Shown here: positions 13,904 through 21,198 of the stretch, one piece after another | Numbering within the stretch: position 1 is the stretch's first letter | Layout: the number at the start of each line of letters is the position of its first letter | From: an uncultured Prevotellaceae bacterium | GTDB lineage: Bacteria > Bacteroidota > Bacteroidia > Bacteroidales > Bacteroidaceae | Assembly: GCA_900313705.1 (NCBI GenBank) | Contig: OMSJ01000004.1 | Coordinates: 1-42,613 of the forward strand | DNA: 42,613 bases | Direction: 5' to 3' | Made by a program: the position numbers and the translations under genes | Notes under the pieces: model-generated | What the model saw: the letters and a program-made list of their open reading frames with translations, nothing else | What the model was told of the DNA's origin: nothing | Database searches by the model: none

Positions 13904-13947
13904 CCGCCCGTCTGTCCGGCAAAAGTTAAGCGGAGACAGACGAGCGG
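13904..13947 (-). terminator. Terminator-like hairpin after the tail-tube gene
   Basis: Arms CCGCCCGTCTGTC (13904-13916) and GACAGACGAGCGG (13935-13947) pair at 12 of 13 positions. On the minus strand a T-rich tract (TTTAACTTTTT) follows. Partial termination here would keep tail-tube mRNA above chaperone mRNA. Confidence 0.65.
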
Positions 13948-13957
13948 CGTGAATGGT

Positions 13958-14884
13958 TTAGGCTCCTACGGTGTATTCGCCGTAGCCGTTGAGTGTAGTG
14001 TCGTAGGTGGCATTTTGCCTGTTCTGAGCGTTGATGGTCAACTGACTCACGATGACCGAACCGCTGACGATGACTGCGCCTTTCGTGCGATTGTTGGCTC
14101 CGCTAACATTCGCAATCTGGAACTTCACAGGCGTTCCCGCCTCGAAGATTGCCTCAATTTCACCCAGACCTTGCGCTTGAACTTGCGAGGCAATGGTGTC
14201 GCCGCCACGTACAAGAGCATTGCTGGTGATGTCGTAAGACAAGCCGGTGGGCTCTTGGATTTGCCAGTTTCCTTCGGTGTCCTTCGTCGTTGCGTCCTCC
14301 ATCTGCAAAGATACGTGCAGCTGGAGCTGCTTGGCATAGGCAATAACCTTTGCTGGTGTAGCTGTGTTGTCGCTTCCAAGGAAGAGACGAACGAACTGAC
14401 CCTTGGTGTAGCTGCCTAGCTCGAGAATATCGTAGCTCATGGTTGATGGAATAACTTCGAGTGGGCTTGCACCCGTAAACTGCAAATTCTTTGCTGAGTT
14501 TTCGCGGTCGTTGAACGAGAGCGTCAAATCGGAAAGATATGCCTGACCTTTGCGGGCATAGGCAGCGACACCAGAACCTGCCACGGGTGACTGGTTGTTG
14601 GATGTGCTAACTTCGTCCCACATAATATCTACCTTCTGCATGTTCTTGAATGCTGTGAGCATTGCCGCAGCGTTCAAGACATTCAGAGAATCTACTTGGA
14701 CTGACCAAGCCTTACTGACAACTTCGGGTTTCGAAGCAAGTCCTACATCGTCTTTGGTGCTCGCATCGTCCGTGTTGTTTGTGAGCGTAATCGTACAGTT
14801 CGTGGCCATGCCTATGCAAGCCCAACTTGAGCCGTCTAACCCGATTGCCAGTATTCTGAGATTTTGGCCTTTTAATGTTGCCAT
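13958..14884 (-). CDS. Major tail tube protein, two-domain, 308 aa
   Basis: The N-terminal half (LKGQNLRILAIGLDGSSWACIGMATNCTI, then DDVGLASKPEVVSKAWSVQVDSL) matches the TP901-1-like phage major tail protein fold. A second, related beta domain follows from about residue 165 (YAKQLQLHVSLQMEDATTKD to WQIQEPTGLSYDITSNALV). The protein polymerises into the tail tube. It lies after the tail terminator-like gene and before the chaperone pair, the canonical place. A smaller tail-tube-like protein exists at 20757-21176. A terminator-like hairpin follows this gene. Confidence 0.8.
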   Translation of the reverse strand: MATLKGQNLRILAIGLDGSSWACIGMATNCTITLTNNTDDASTKDDVGLASKPEVVSKAWSVQVDSLNVLNAAAMLTAFKNMQKVDIMWDEVSTSNNQSPVAGSGVAAYARKGQAYLSDLTLSFNDRENSAKNLQFTGASPLEVIPSTMSYDILELGSYTKGQFVRLFLGSDNTATPAKVIAYAKQLQLHVSLQMEDATTKDTEGNWQIQEPTGLSYDITSNALVRGGDTIASQVQAQGLGEIEAIFEAGTPVKFQIANVSGANNRTKGAVIVSGSVIVSQLTINAQNRQNATYDTTLNGYGEYTVGA

Positions 14885-14885
14885 A

Positions 14886-15161
14886 CTATACCTCCTTTTT
14901 AAGAGTTATGATGATGGTGTGACCTTTCTTATCGTTGTAGCCAGCGGCTCCGGCATAAGCCTTGCCTTCCGCGGCTGCTATCAGTGCGAGAGCGTCTTCC
15001 TGTAACTGCTCGCGTGTCTCGGCGTAGAGGGTAACTTTCCCCTTTTCGCGCAACACGTCGAGAAGATTCGACGTTGTTTCCTCTGCTGCAACGGCAGCAG
15101 GCGCAGCTTCCACGGCCTGTTGAGTCTGCTCAACTTCCGGTTCTTCCGTCTTCTTACTCAT
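14886..15161 (-). CDS. Small late protein with disordered N-terminus, 91 aa
   Basis: The first 30 residues are acidic and alanine-rich (QQAVEAAPAAVAAEETTS) and probably disordered. Residues 33-91 form a compact domain (LLDVLREKGKVTLYAETREQL to GHTIIITLKKEV). It ends 1 nt before the tail-tube start, so the two are tightly coupled and likely both structural or assembly proteins. Family not recognised. Confidence 0.68.
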   Translation of the reverse strand: MSKKTEEPEVEQTQQAVEAAPAAVAAEETTSNLLDVLREKGKVTLYAETREQLQEDALALIAAAEGKAYAGAAGYNDKKGHTIIITLKKEV

Positions 15162-15189
15162 CTTCTGTATCTGTTTTAGTTATTCCGCT

Positions 15190-15627
15190 TCAGTCGTACA
15201 TTACTTCGCACTGATAGTGGGCAAGGTCGAAGTAGCAAGGCTTAGTCCAGTCCCAGCTTACGCCTTCTGTTTGCGGGAATCCCTCGTTGAGATATGGGAC
15301 GTCTTCGCCCTGCTCAGCGAGTGTCTGCATGTGGTCGGCGATGGCTCGTATCGCCATCATCACAAGCGCATCCACCTCGTTTGGGCTTTCGGCTCCCACT
15401 TCAACACCTGCACCAACTTGCCACATGCTTGGCATCCATTCGTCGTCCTTCGTCGACCGTGCCGGACTCTTTCCTTCATCGCGGATGATGATGTATGGCA
15501 GTGGCGTGTTGTCCTTCTCTTCAGGGCTCACCTCGAAGCATGTCGACTTCACACGTCCTTTTACCGCTTGCATCAGCTCGGCGTTGGCTGTCAGGGCATC
15601 GAAGAATATCTTGTCAAGACGTAGCAT
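15190..15627 (-). CDS. Tail terminator/completion-like protein, 145 aa
   Basis: The pattern FFDALTANAELMQAVKGRV near the N-terminus, TPLPYIIIRDEG in the middle and a final WTKPCYFDLAHYQCEVMYD strand set fits the DUF3168/tail-terminator type of phage protein that caps the tail and joins it to the head. It lies between capsid and tail-tube genes as expected. Weak similarity by eye only; other head-tail connectors are possible. Confidence 0.6.
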   Translation of the reverse strand: MLRLDKIFFDALTANAELMQAVKGRVKSTCFEVSPEEKDNTPLPYIIIRDEGKSPARSTKDDEWMPSMWQVGAGVEVGAESPNEVDALVMMAIRAIADHMQTLAEQGEDVPYLNEGFPQTEGVSWDWTKPCYFDLAHYQCEVMYD

Positions 15628-15671
15628 TTTTACTATCAGATTGAATTGTTACTTGTTTTGTTCGCTTTCCT

Positions 15672-15759
15672 CTTCTGGTTCCGAGGGCGGGCAGGCCGTC
15701 ACTCAGAACATCCCTCGCCGCTACTGCCCGCCCATCTGACTGGAACTATGAACCAGAAG
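15672..15759 (-). promoter_or_regulatory. Nested long-range hairpin after the capsid gene
   Basis: Two perfect 10-bp inverted repeats are nested: CTTCTGGTTC/GAACCAGAAG outside (15672-15681, 15750-15759) and GGGCGGGCAG/CTGCCCGCCC inside (15685-15694, 15724-15733). They fill the spacer between capsid and tail-terminator genes. No U-run follows. It is a candidate mRNA stabiliser, processing site or attenuator setting capsid expression. Confidence 0.65.
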
Positions 15760-15775
15760 AAGACACTGAGAGCGT

Positions 15776-17074
15776 TTAGCCGCCGATTTCGTTAGACGAA
15801 GCAGGCTGCACGAGCTTGATGAGCTTGAAGGCCTGGGGAGTGCCGTTGCCGCCGTTCACCTTGCCAGAGAGCTCAACAAGAGAGTAGTCAAGACTCATGC
15901 CGAGAGCGATGACGTTGCGGTCGAAGTTCTCCTGAGAGGTTCCGTCCACGTTGAACTCAATGCCGTCAGCATACACCTGCTCGTTCAGATAGCCGAAGTG
16001 ACCGATACCGATGTAGCGGTACTGGCCGTCCTTGTTGGCGATACCGTTGGAGGCGATGGCGTAGTCGATATAAGGAGAAATCTTGTAGCGGTAGCCTACG
16101 CACTGGCCATCCTGTACGACGGTGCGGTTAGAGTCGGTGGTGCCAGGGATGAGCTTCGTGAACTTCAGGTCAACCTCAGTGGTCTTGTCCATGATGATTT
16201 CGGGGTCGCCCTCGAAGCCCTTGTCGTACATGTCGGCAACTTCCTTGGCGAGATTCTTACCGATGTTCTCGTCGAGAGTCAGCTCCTTGACAGTCACGGT
16301 AGCGAACGGGCCGATAACGTCGCGGTAGTCACCGTGAGCGTAAACGTGGAGAGCACGGAACATAGCCCAGCCCTTCGTGAACTTGAAGGTCAGGAAGGCG
16401 ATGATGTCGAAAGCGGCCTGAACGACAGCACGACGGCTGACGGGCACGCTTGCTGCAACGCGCTTCGGAGAGGTCTGGATGTTGGCGAAGTTCAGAGCCT
16501 GCTCAGCCACCTTCGTCACCTCACCCTCGACGGTGAACTTCACGTCGTTGATGCTGTAGGGGATAACCTGTGTGCCAGTCACGCCTGTCAACATCTTCAG
16601 GTCGTCGGGCAGTTCGATGCCGGGCACCTTGGTGTCGATGATGGGCTGAATCTCCACGGGGATCAGACCACCAGCCTGAAGGTTGGCCTTCTCGTTCTGG
16701 TCGGGGCCAGAGGTGATGGCGTTGGCCAGGATGGTGGTAGCGTTGGCTGCACGACGGTTGGTGTAGCAATCCTGAATCATCTCACGAATCTTGGCACCGT
16801 AGTCCTCGCGCTCGCGAATCTGCTCCAGCTCCTTGCCGGTTGCCATAGCCTTGGCACGGGCTGACAGGCCTGCACTCTCACGGACAAGAGCGTCGTACTC
16901 CATGTCCTGTGCGCGCTGTTCTGCCATCAGCTTCTCACGCTCTTCCTTCTGCTCCTCAGAAGTGAGGGCACGCATTTTAGCCTCACGTGCGTTGGTCTTC
17001 TCGTCCATCTCGTCCAGCTTGTTCAGGATTTCGGCCTGACGCTTCTGGATTTCTGCTTTTGTCATTTTAGCCAT
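15776..17074 (-). CDS. Major capsid protein, HK97 fold, 432 aa
   Basis: Main building block of the head shell. The first 100 residues are a charged coiled coil (AEIQKRQAEILNKLDEMDEK onward), the delta domain that acts as built-in scaffold and is removed by the prohead protease. The mature HK97-fold part starts around residue 130 (LQAGGLIPVEIQPIIDT) with the typical VPVSRRAVVQAAFDI spine-helix region near 220. The gene follows the protease gene and precedes connector genes. The nested hairpin downstream may boost its mRNA. Confidence 0.88.
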   Translation of the reverse strand: MAKMTKAEIQKRQAEILNKLDEMDEKTNAREAKMRALTSEEQKEEREKLMAEQRAQDMEYDALVRESAGLSARAKAMATGKELEQIREREDYGAKIREMIQDCYTNRRAANATTILANAITSGPDQNEKANLQAGGLIPVEIQPIIDTKVPGIELPDDLKMLTGVTGTQVIPYSINDVKFTVEGEVTKVAEQALNFANIQTSPKRVAASVPVSRRAVVQAAFDIIAFLTFKFTKGWAMFRALHVYAHGDYRDVIGPFATVTVKELTLDENIGKNLAKEVADMYDKGFEGDPEIIMDKTTEVDLKFTKLIPGTTDSNRTVVQDGQCVGYRYKISPYIDYAIASNGIANKDGQYRYIGIGHFGYLNEQVYADGIEFNVDGTSQENFDRNVIALGMSLDYSLVELSGKVNGGNGTPQAFKLIKLVQPASSNEIGG

Positions 17075-17094
17075 GATAAAAACGTTTTTATAGG

Positions 17095-17940
17095 TTAATA
17101 AATAAGTGATTCAATGTCGATTTCGCGGCGACGGTGCTGGGCACGCAGACGCATGGCACGCTGTTCGCGGAAACGCTGCTCCTGCTCTTCCAGTTCGCGG
17201 GCTTCCTGCTCTGCCTTGGCCTTTGCCTCGGCTTCACGCTTGGCGGCTTCCTCGGCTGCTTTGCGCTCCTCTTCGGCCTTGGCTTCTTCCTCTGCCTTCT
17301 TCTTGGCTTCGTCATCGCCACACTCGCGCTTCATCTGTGCCTCGATAGCCTTGTCGATAGCTTCTGACTGCTCGCGGGTTGCCACGTCGGTCTGCTCATA
17401 GGCAGGGTGCGTCACGTTGGCCACGTCGTAAAGTTCCACGATGCGCTTCACGTGGCGAATCCACACTTCCTTGCCGTCAACGGTCTCGTTGGTGCGCTCA
17501 TACGATACGCCGTTCTCGGTGTCCTCCCAGTCGTCGCGGAAGGCGAACGACATGCCGAACACGTTGCCCAGACGAATCTGCTCCAGAGTATCGTTTCCTA
17601 CGGTGGTGTTCGGGTAGTCACAACTTATTTCCACGTTGCGTTCGTTGGGCATGATTTGCAGTGTGCCCTTGCCCTTGTAGCAGCGTCCAATCATGTCTTC
17701 AATCCTCGTGGAGTGATTGTTATTGTAAATCACGTCAGAGCGGTCGAAGACATCCTGAGTGATACATCCCGGCTCCAGTACTTCGAAGACTACGCGGGTG
17801 TCACTCCAAGGTGTGAGATTGACTGACCTCACACCGTACACGATGGGGTGACCTACTACGGTGCGGCTGGGCTGCCCGTTGGCATCCTCGCGTACTTGCA
17901 GGTTGCACTCCTCGATGGGGATGAATCTTGTCTGTTTCAT
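17095..17940 (-). CDS. HK97-family prohead protease with scaffold-like tail, 281 aa
   Basis: Serine protease that trims the capsid delta domain during head maturation (peptidase family U35). The catalytic His is H76 in IYNNNHSTR and the Ser is S131 in NVFGMSFAF. The protease domain ends near residue 190. The remaining 90 residues are an Ala/Glu/Lys-rich coiled coil (EEERKAAEEAAKREAEAKAKAE), most likely an internal scaffold that docks the protease inside the prohead. It lies between portal and capsid genes, separated from the portal by a glycosyltransferase insert. A GTAAACC element lies upstream. Confidence 0.9.
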   Translation of the reverse strand: MKQTRFIPIEECNLQVREDANGQPSRTVVGHPIVYGVRSVNLTPWSDTRVVFEVLEPGCITQDVFDRSDVIYNNNHSTRIEDMIGRCYKGKGTLQIMPNERNVEISCDYPNTTVGNDTLEQIRLGNVFGMSFAFRDDWEDTENGVSYERTNETVDGKEVWIRHVKRIVELYDVANVTHPAYEQTDVATREQSEAIDKAIEAQMKRECGDDEAKKKAEEEAKAEEERKAAEEAAKREAEAKAKAEQEARELEEQEQRFREQRAMRLRAQHRRREIDIESLIY

Positions 17941-17965
17941 ATTCTCGTTAATAAATGTATGTTTA

Positions 17966-18000
17966 TCTACTATGCGGGCGTTTTATGCCTGTGGGTTTAC
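17966..18000 (-). promoter_or_regulatory. GTAAACC element, copy 1
   Basis: GTAAACC is followed by CATAAAACG and then CATAGTA, 54 nt before the protease ATG. It overlaps the 3' end of the glycosyltransferase (codons for VNPQA and the stop). See the finding on the eight-copy element. Confidence 0.65.
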
Positions 18001-18813
18001 CGCTTTCTTTGCCTTCTTTGCCTTTGGCTTCTGCTCCGGCTCTGTCATCCATAGTGCTTCGTTTGCCTTCAGCCATTCGGCTTGCACCTTCATGCTTGCA
18101 TTGGCGTTGTACGATGCCCCGCCCAGGTGTACCACCATCGGACGGATGTCAACATGTAAGCCTTTCAGACGTGGACGGTGTGACAGGACATCTTCCAGGA
18201 GCGACGCGCCCGTGTCGTACCAGTTGCGCTTGTCGTCATCGTCAGGGTGAAGCATCCACGAGCGGTCAGGGTCGAAGTAGCGCACGCCCTCGGCTTTGAA
18301 CTTCGGGACATTCAGGTAGCACAGCATCGGCAGGATGCGCCCGATGCCGAACGGATTGTGCGGTTGCTGACGCTGGACGTAGGCGCAGAAGCTGTACTCC
18401 TCCCGCCACATTGCCTGCGGGTTCTCTCGCAAGAGCACGTCGCTCTCCACGAGAATGAAGCCGTCCGGCAGAAGGTCGAAGAGCTTGTCGACGGACATCA
18501 TGTGGCAGTCGCTCCCCCATCCGTTTATGGCAGCATGCTCCCGTGTCTTGTTCGGGAAGGCTGCAAGTGCGCTCTCAAAGTCGATGACCTGCCCCTTCGT
18601 GTTGTCGATTACCTTCACGCCCTTCATCTTGCGGGTGAAGGGGTGCGCTTCTATTGTGCGCTCAGGCAGGCCCTCGCCAGCCGAGAACGTCACCTCGCGG
18701 CTGTTGTCGAAAACCACCACCGGCCAGTCGCAGCCATGCTTCCTGATGCTCAGGATGCACGCCTCCGTCAGCTCGGGCGTGTTGAAGTGGATAATTGCGA
18801 TTGTCTGTTTCAT
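17983..18813 (-). CDS. GT2-like glycosyltransferase, 276 aa
   Basis: The N-terminus (TIAIIHFNTPELTEACILSIRKH then VVVFDNS) is the nucleotide-sugar-binding start of family 2 glycosyltransferases. The metal site is ESD at residues 123-125 (ILVESDVLLRENPQ). A MLHPDDDDKRNWYDTG segment follows near 207, and the C-terminus is lysine-rich and ends AVNPQA. It sits between portal and protease genes, not a standard phage position, and GTAAACC elements flank it on both sides, so it looks like an inserted cassette. Likely target: virion proteins or host surface sugars. Confidence 0.72.
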   Translation of the reverse strand: MKQTIAIIHFNTPELTEACILSIRKHGCDWPVVVFDNSREVTFSAGEGLPERTIEAHPFTRKMKGVKVIDNTKGQVIDFESALAAFPNKTREHAAINGWGSDCHMMSVDKLFDLLPDGFILVESDVLLRENPQAMWREEYSFCAYVQRQQPHNPFGIGRILPMLCYLNVPKFKAEGVRYFDPDRSWMLHPDDDDKRNWYDTGASLLEDVLSHRPRLKGLHVDIRPMVVHLGGASYNANASMKVQAEWLKANEALWMTEPEQKPKAKKAKKAVNPQA

Positions 18814-18845
18814 ACTAATCGGCCGTTTTATCGCTGTGGGTTTAC
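18814..18845 (-). promoter_or_regulatory. GTAAACC element, copy 2
   Basis: GTAAACC is followed by GATAAAACGGCCG and TTAGTA, ending directly at the glycosyltransferase ATG. It overlaps the end of the 36-aa ORF (VNPQR stop). The spacing to the ATG (26 nt) is too short for a normal leader, which weighs against a simple promoter role for this copy. Confidence 0.65.
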
Positions 18846-18938
18846 CGCGCGCCTTACGCGCTTGGCTTGCTTCTCTCGCTGCTCTTGGAGTTCCTGCTCC
18901 AGAGCGTCGATTTCTTCTTTTGTCGGGTTGGCTGTCAT
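18828..18938 (-). CDS. Small basic coiled-coil protein, 36 aa
   Basis: ATG at 18938 to TAA at 18828 encodes 36 residues: a Thr-rich start (MTANPTKEEIDAL), then a short Glu/Gln/Arg helix (EQELQEQREKQAKRVRR) ending VNPQR. The C-terminal VNPQ matches the end of the adjacent glycosyltransferase because both run into a GTAAACC element. It may be a real small gene or a by-product of the repeated element. Confidence 0.45.
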   Translation of the reverse strand: MTANPTKEEIDALEQELQEQREKQAKRVRRAVNPQR

Positions 18939-18982
18939 AAGCTCCTATTTTGGTCGCTCAAAACTTAATTAGTAATGAAGGT

Positions 18983-19046
18983 TTTTACCTCGTTAAAGGC
19001 ATCACCTTTTACCTCGTTAAAGGCATCACCTTTTACCTCGTTTAAG
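18983..19046. repeat. 24-bp tandem repeat, 2 full copies plus 16 bp
   Basis: Copies at 18983-19006 and 19007-19030 are identical; a third breaks after 11 bp. It starts at the portal stop codon. On the minus strand each unit carries ATG CCT TTA ACG AGG TAA, a 5-codon minicistron. Confidence 0.8.
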
Positions 19047-20379
19047 TTTCCTCGCCCTCCTTTGACGGTTCTCCTACGGTGTAGTTGCCGGGCTTCAGCT
19101 GGGTGCTCGCGTCGCTCTTGGCGATGAGTGCTTTCAGCGTCAAGAGATTTGCCGAAGCCATTGGCACGTCGCCGTCCTCCACGGATGGCATGTCGAAGTC
19201 GCGGCGTGCTTCGTTCACGGTGCAAAGTCCCGACTGCATCTTCAGTTGCGCCACCTTTGCCCGCCTTTCGGGGTCCATGACCATCAGCGGGTCTTCGCAG
19301 ATGTGAATGCGGCGTGTGCCGTAGTCCTTGAAGCCGATGAGCTTGCGGGCAATCTCCTTCTCGTTGGCCGTCTTCTGCGGCAGGATGGTTCGCGTATGGA
19401 ACTCCATCGTTGCGTTCTGATAGTCGTTGTAGTGGCTGTTCGTGTCGAGCATCAACAATGGTCTCGGAACACCCCAGAAGCGTGCCACATCGTCGTAGGT
19501 CAGTCCCAGCTGCTCTGCCATCTGCATGTCCTGGCTTGTCATGCTCGTAGGCGTGAACTTGTCCATACCGCGAAGGCTTACGATGTCCTGCGTATAGACG
19601 CGGTTGTTGATTTCCTTGGCGTAGGCATTGCTTTCCTTCGGGTCGAAGAGACCCTGCGAGATGGGCGAGTAACCGGCTGCGGGGGCTTGCTCGCTGATAA
19701 AGCCTTTCACACGACCGCCTTTTGCTGCCGTGTCGAGTGCCTGAGCCTTCAGCGTCTTGTTCAGCGTCAGCGTCTCGTAGGCGTACCGAAGCGTGGGGAG
19801 TCCCCAGCCGCTCGGGTAGCGGAACGTGTTCGGGAAGTGGAGCACTTCGGAAGCCGGCACGTCCGTCAGCGTCACGTAGCCGTGGTCGGTCAGATAGACG
19901 ATGCTGGCGTAGGTTGCCGTGTTGATATTGTAGCCGCATTCCTTCACGAGCCACAGGTGGAGCGGGAAACCGAATTCGTCGCGCTCGATATAGACGAAGC
20001 CGTTGCCGTACATGATGCGGTTTATCTCGATAAGCTTCCACATGTCGGAGGCGGTCATGATGGGATTGGGCTCTTCCTGCAACAGATAGTTGATGCGCTT
20101 GCCCAGTCCGCGCATGTCCGTCACGAAGTTGCCCTTCTCGAAGTCCTTCCGCTGATACTGCACGGGCATTACGCTCATCACGTCGGCCCTCAGTGTGGTG
20201 GCGCGATAGACAGCCGACACCGAGCATGCCGCTTCGGGCGAACGGGCCGGCACGATGCGTTCCTGGTACGAGCCGCTGTCGTCCTTCTGCTTGTCGGCAG
20301 GCATGGTGCTCGACGGCACGCCTATGGTCGGCACCTCGCGTTTGCGAAATAGGCTAAAGTTACTTCCGAATAGTTCCAT
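19042..20379 (-). CDS. Phage portal protein, HK97 family, 445 aa
   Basis: Forms the dodecameric ring through which DNA enters and leaves the head. Features of the family are visible: SVSAVYRATTLRADVMSVMPVQ near residue 53, LLQEEPNPIMTASDMWKLIEINRIMYGNGFVYIERD at about 98-133, VPRPLLMLD and EFHTRTILPQ in the clip/wing region near 303-335, and the DYGTRRIHI segment. Length is normal. It is preceded by the head-tail adaptor and followed by the 24-bp tandem repeat and the glycosyltransferase. A 420-aa ORF in another frame is a shadow. Confidence 0.9.
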   Translation of the reverse strand: MELFGSNFSLFRKREVPTIGVPSSTMPADKQKDDSGSYQERIVPARSPEAACSVSAVYRATTLRADVMSVMPVQYQRKDFEKGNFVTDMRGLGKRINYLLQEEPNPIMTASDMWKLIEINRIMYGNGFVYIERDEFGFPLHLWLVKECGYNINTATYASIVYLTDHGYVTLTDVPASEVLHFPNTFRYPSGWGLPTLRYAYETLTLNKTLKAQALDTAAKGGRVKGFISEQAPAAGYSPISQGLFDPKESNAYAKEINNRVYTQDIVSLRGMDKFTPTSMTSQDMQMAEQLGLTYDDVARFWGVPRPLLMLDTNSHYNDYQNATMEFHTRTILPQKTANEKEIARKLIGFKDYGTRRIHICEDPLMVMDPERRAKVAQLKMQSGLCTVNEARRDFDMPSVEDGDVPMASANLLTLKALIAKSDASTQLKPGNYTVGEPSKEGEET

Positions 20380-20395
20380 ATCTTGTGTGTGTTCT

Positions 20396-20716
20396 TTATG
20401 ATTGCACGATTTCCGTTGCGGTTATCTGAATGGTGTTGTCGTTGTAGTCGGCATGAAGGCTCTGTATCTGATACGTCACGCCCGAGCATACGAGCTGACT
20501 CTCCCGCGTCACATATTTGTTGTATCGCATTCGGATGAGCACGGTGTCGATAGCGTCCAGTGCTCCCTCGTTCAGAGCCTTCTGTCCCTTCTTCCACGTC
20601 ACGTCCGCCCACACCGTAGCGACTGGCTGGTAGCTTGTAGTCTCGCCGAAGTCCGTTGCCACCACCTTGCTGAGAATCGTCACCCTGTGATTCAGTATCC
20701 CGCTCGAATATGCCAT
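20396..20716 (-). CDS. Head-tail adaptor (head closure) protein, 106 aa
   Basis: The start (SGILNHRVTILSKVVATDFGETTSYQPVATVWADVTWKKG) and the later RMRYNKYVTRESQLVCSGVTYQIQSLHAD are typical of the phage head-tail joining family related to SPP1 gp16. The protein closes the head at the portal. It is 16 nt upstream of the portal start and follows a GTAAACC element, but in most phages it comes after the capsid gene, so its position before the portal is unusual. Confidence 0.78.
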   Translation of the reverse strand: MAYSSGILNHRVTILSKVVATDFGETTSYQPVATVWADVTWKKGQKALNEGALDAIDTVLIRMRYNKYVTRESQLVCSGVTYQIQSLHADYNDNTIQITATEIVQS

Positions 20717-20725
20717 AGTTCAGTC

Positions 20726-20760
20726 TTTTCTTATCGCCCGTTTTATGCTGTCAGGTTTAC
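20726..20760 (-). promoter_or_regulatory. GTAAACC element, copy 3
   Basis: GTAAACC, then GCATAAAACGGGCG and GATAAGA, 38 nt before the head-tail adaptor ATG. It begins inside the stop codon of the upstream tail-tube-like gene (GAG TAA ACC). Confidence 0.65.
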
Positions 20761-21176
20761 TCGCTTTCTGTCGACTCTATTCCCGTCAGCGGACCGTTAC
20801 CCTCGAATTGGAATGTTCCATGCGCAAGGTTCCCGATTGTCCCCGTCACGGTTGCCGTCTTGCATATCGCCGTGCCGGTCAGGATGACCACAACTGAAGA
20901 ACCTGAGCGTTCACAAACCTTGATGTTGTACGTCGTGCCTACGTTCAGAAGGTTTACGAGTTTCGTTCCCGTTGTCTCTGTTGATGCCGCAACAATCCAA
21001 TTCACTGTGAAAGACCAGTCTTTCCTGCCTGCTACTCTCTCCTTCCATTGCCCTGATGTCGGGCTGCTGATTTCTATCGTTTCCACAGACGTGCGAATCT
21101 CGTCTGAGCGCGTACCTGCAATGGGGCTCGTAGTGCCGTCGGCAGATATGAATATGTTTCTACCTAATTGTGCCAT
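20757..21176 (-). CDS. Second tail-tube-like protein, 139 aa
   Basis: A single beta domain beginning QLGRNIFISADGTTSPIAGTRSDEIRT, with ISSPTSGQWKERVAGRKDWSFTVNW and a final TIGNLAHGTFQFEGNGPLT. This is the standard fold pattern of short phage tail-tube proteins (Phage_tail_2 type). The genome already has a 308-aa tail-tube protein, so this one may form a specialised tail-tip segment, a tube variant or a decorative protein. It lies between the tail-tip protein and the head adaptor. A GTAAACC element overlaps its stop. Confidence 0.7.
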   Translation of the reverse strand: MAQLGRNIFISADGTTSPIAGTRSDEIRTSVETIEISSPTSGQWKERVAGRKDWSFTVNWIVAASTETTGTKLVNLLNVGTTYNIKVCERSGSSVVVILTGTAICKTATVTGTIGNLAHGTFQFEGNGPLTGIESTESE

Positions 21177-21198
21177 AATCGTTACCTCAATTTTTATT

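Noticed and set aside
14306-14313. TATCTTTG box inside the tail-tube gene (minus strand)
   Set aside because: No -33 partner and internal to a coding sequence; likely chance.
15998-16864. 288-aa plus-strand ORF
   Set aside because: Antisense to the capsid gene with a Val/Leu/Gly-rich shadow composition.
18965-20227. 420-aa minus ORF in an alternative frame of the portal
   Set aside because: Low-complexity, Arg/His-rich translation typical of a shadow; the 445-aa frame has portal motifs.
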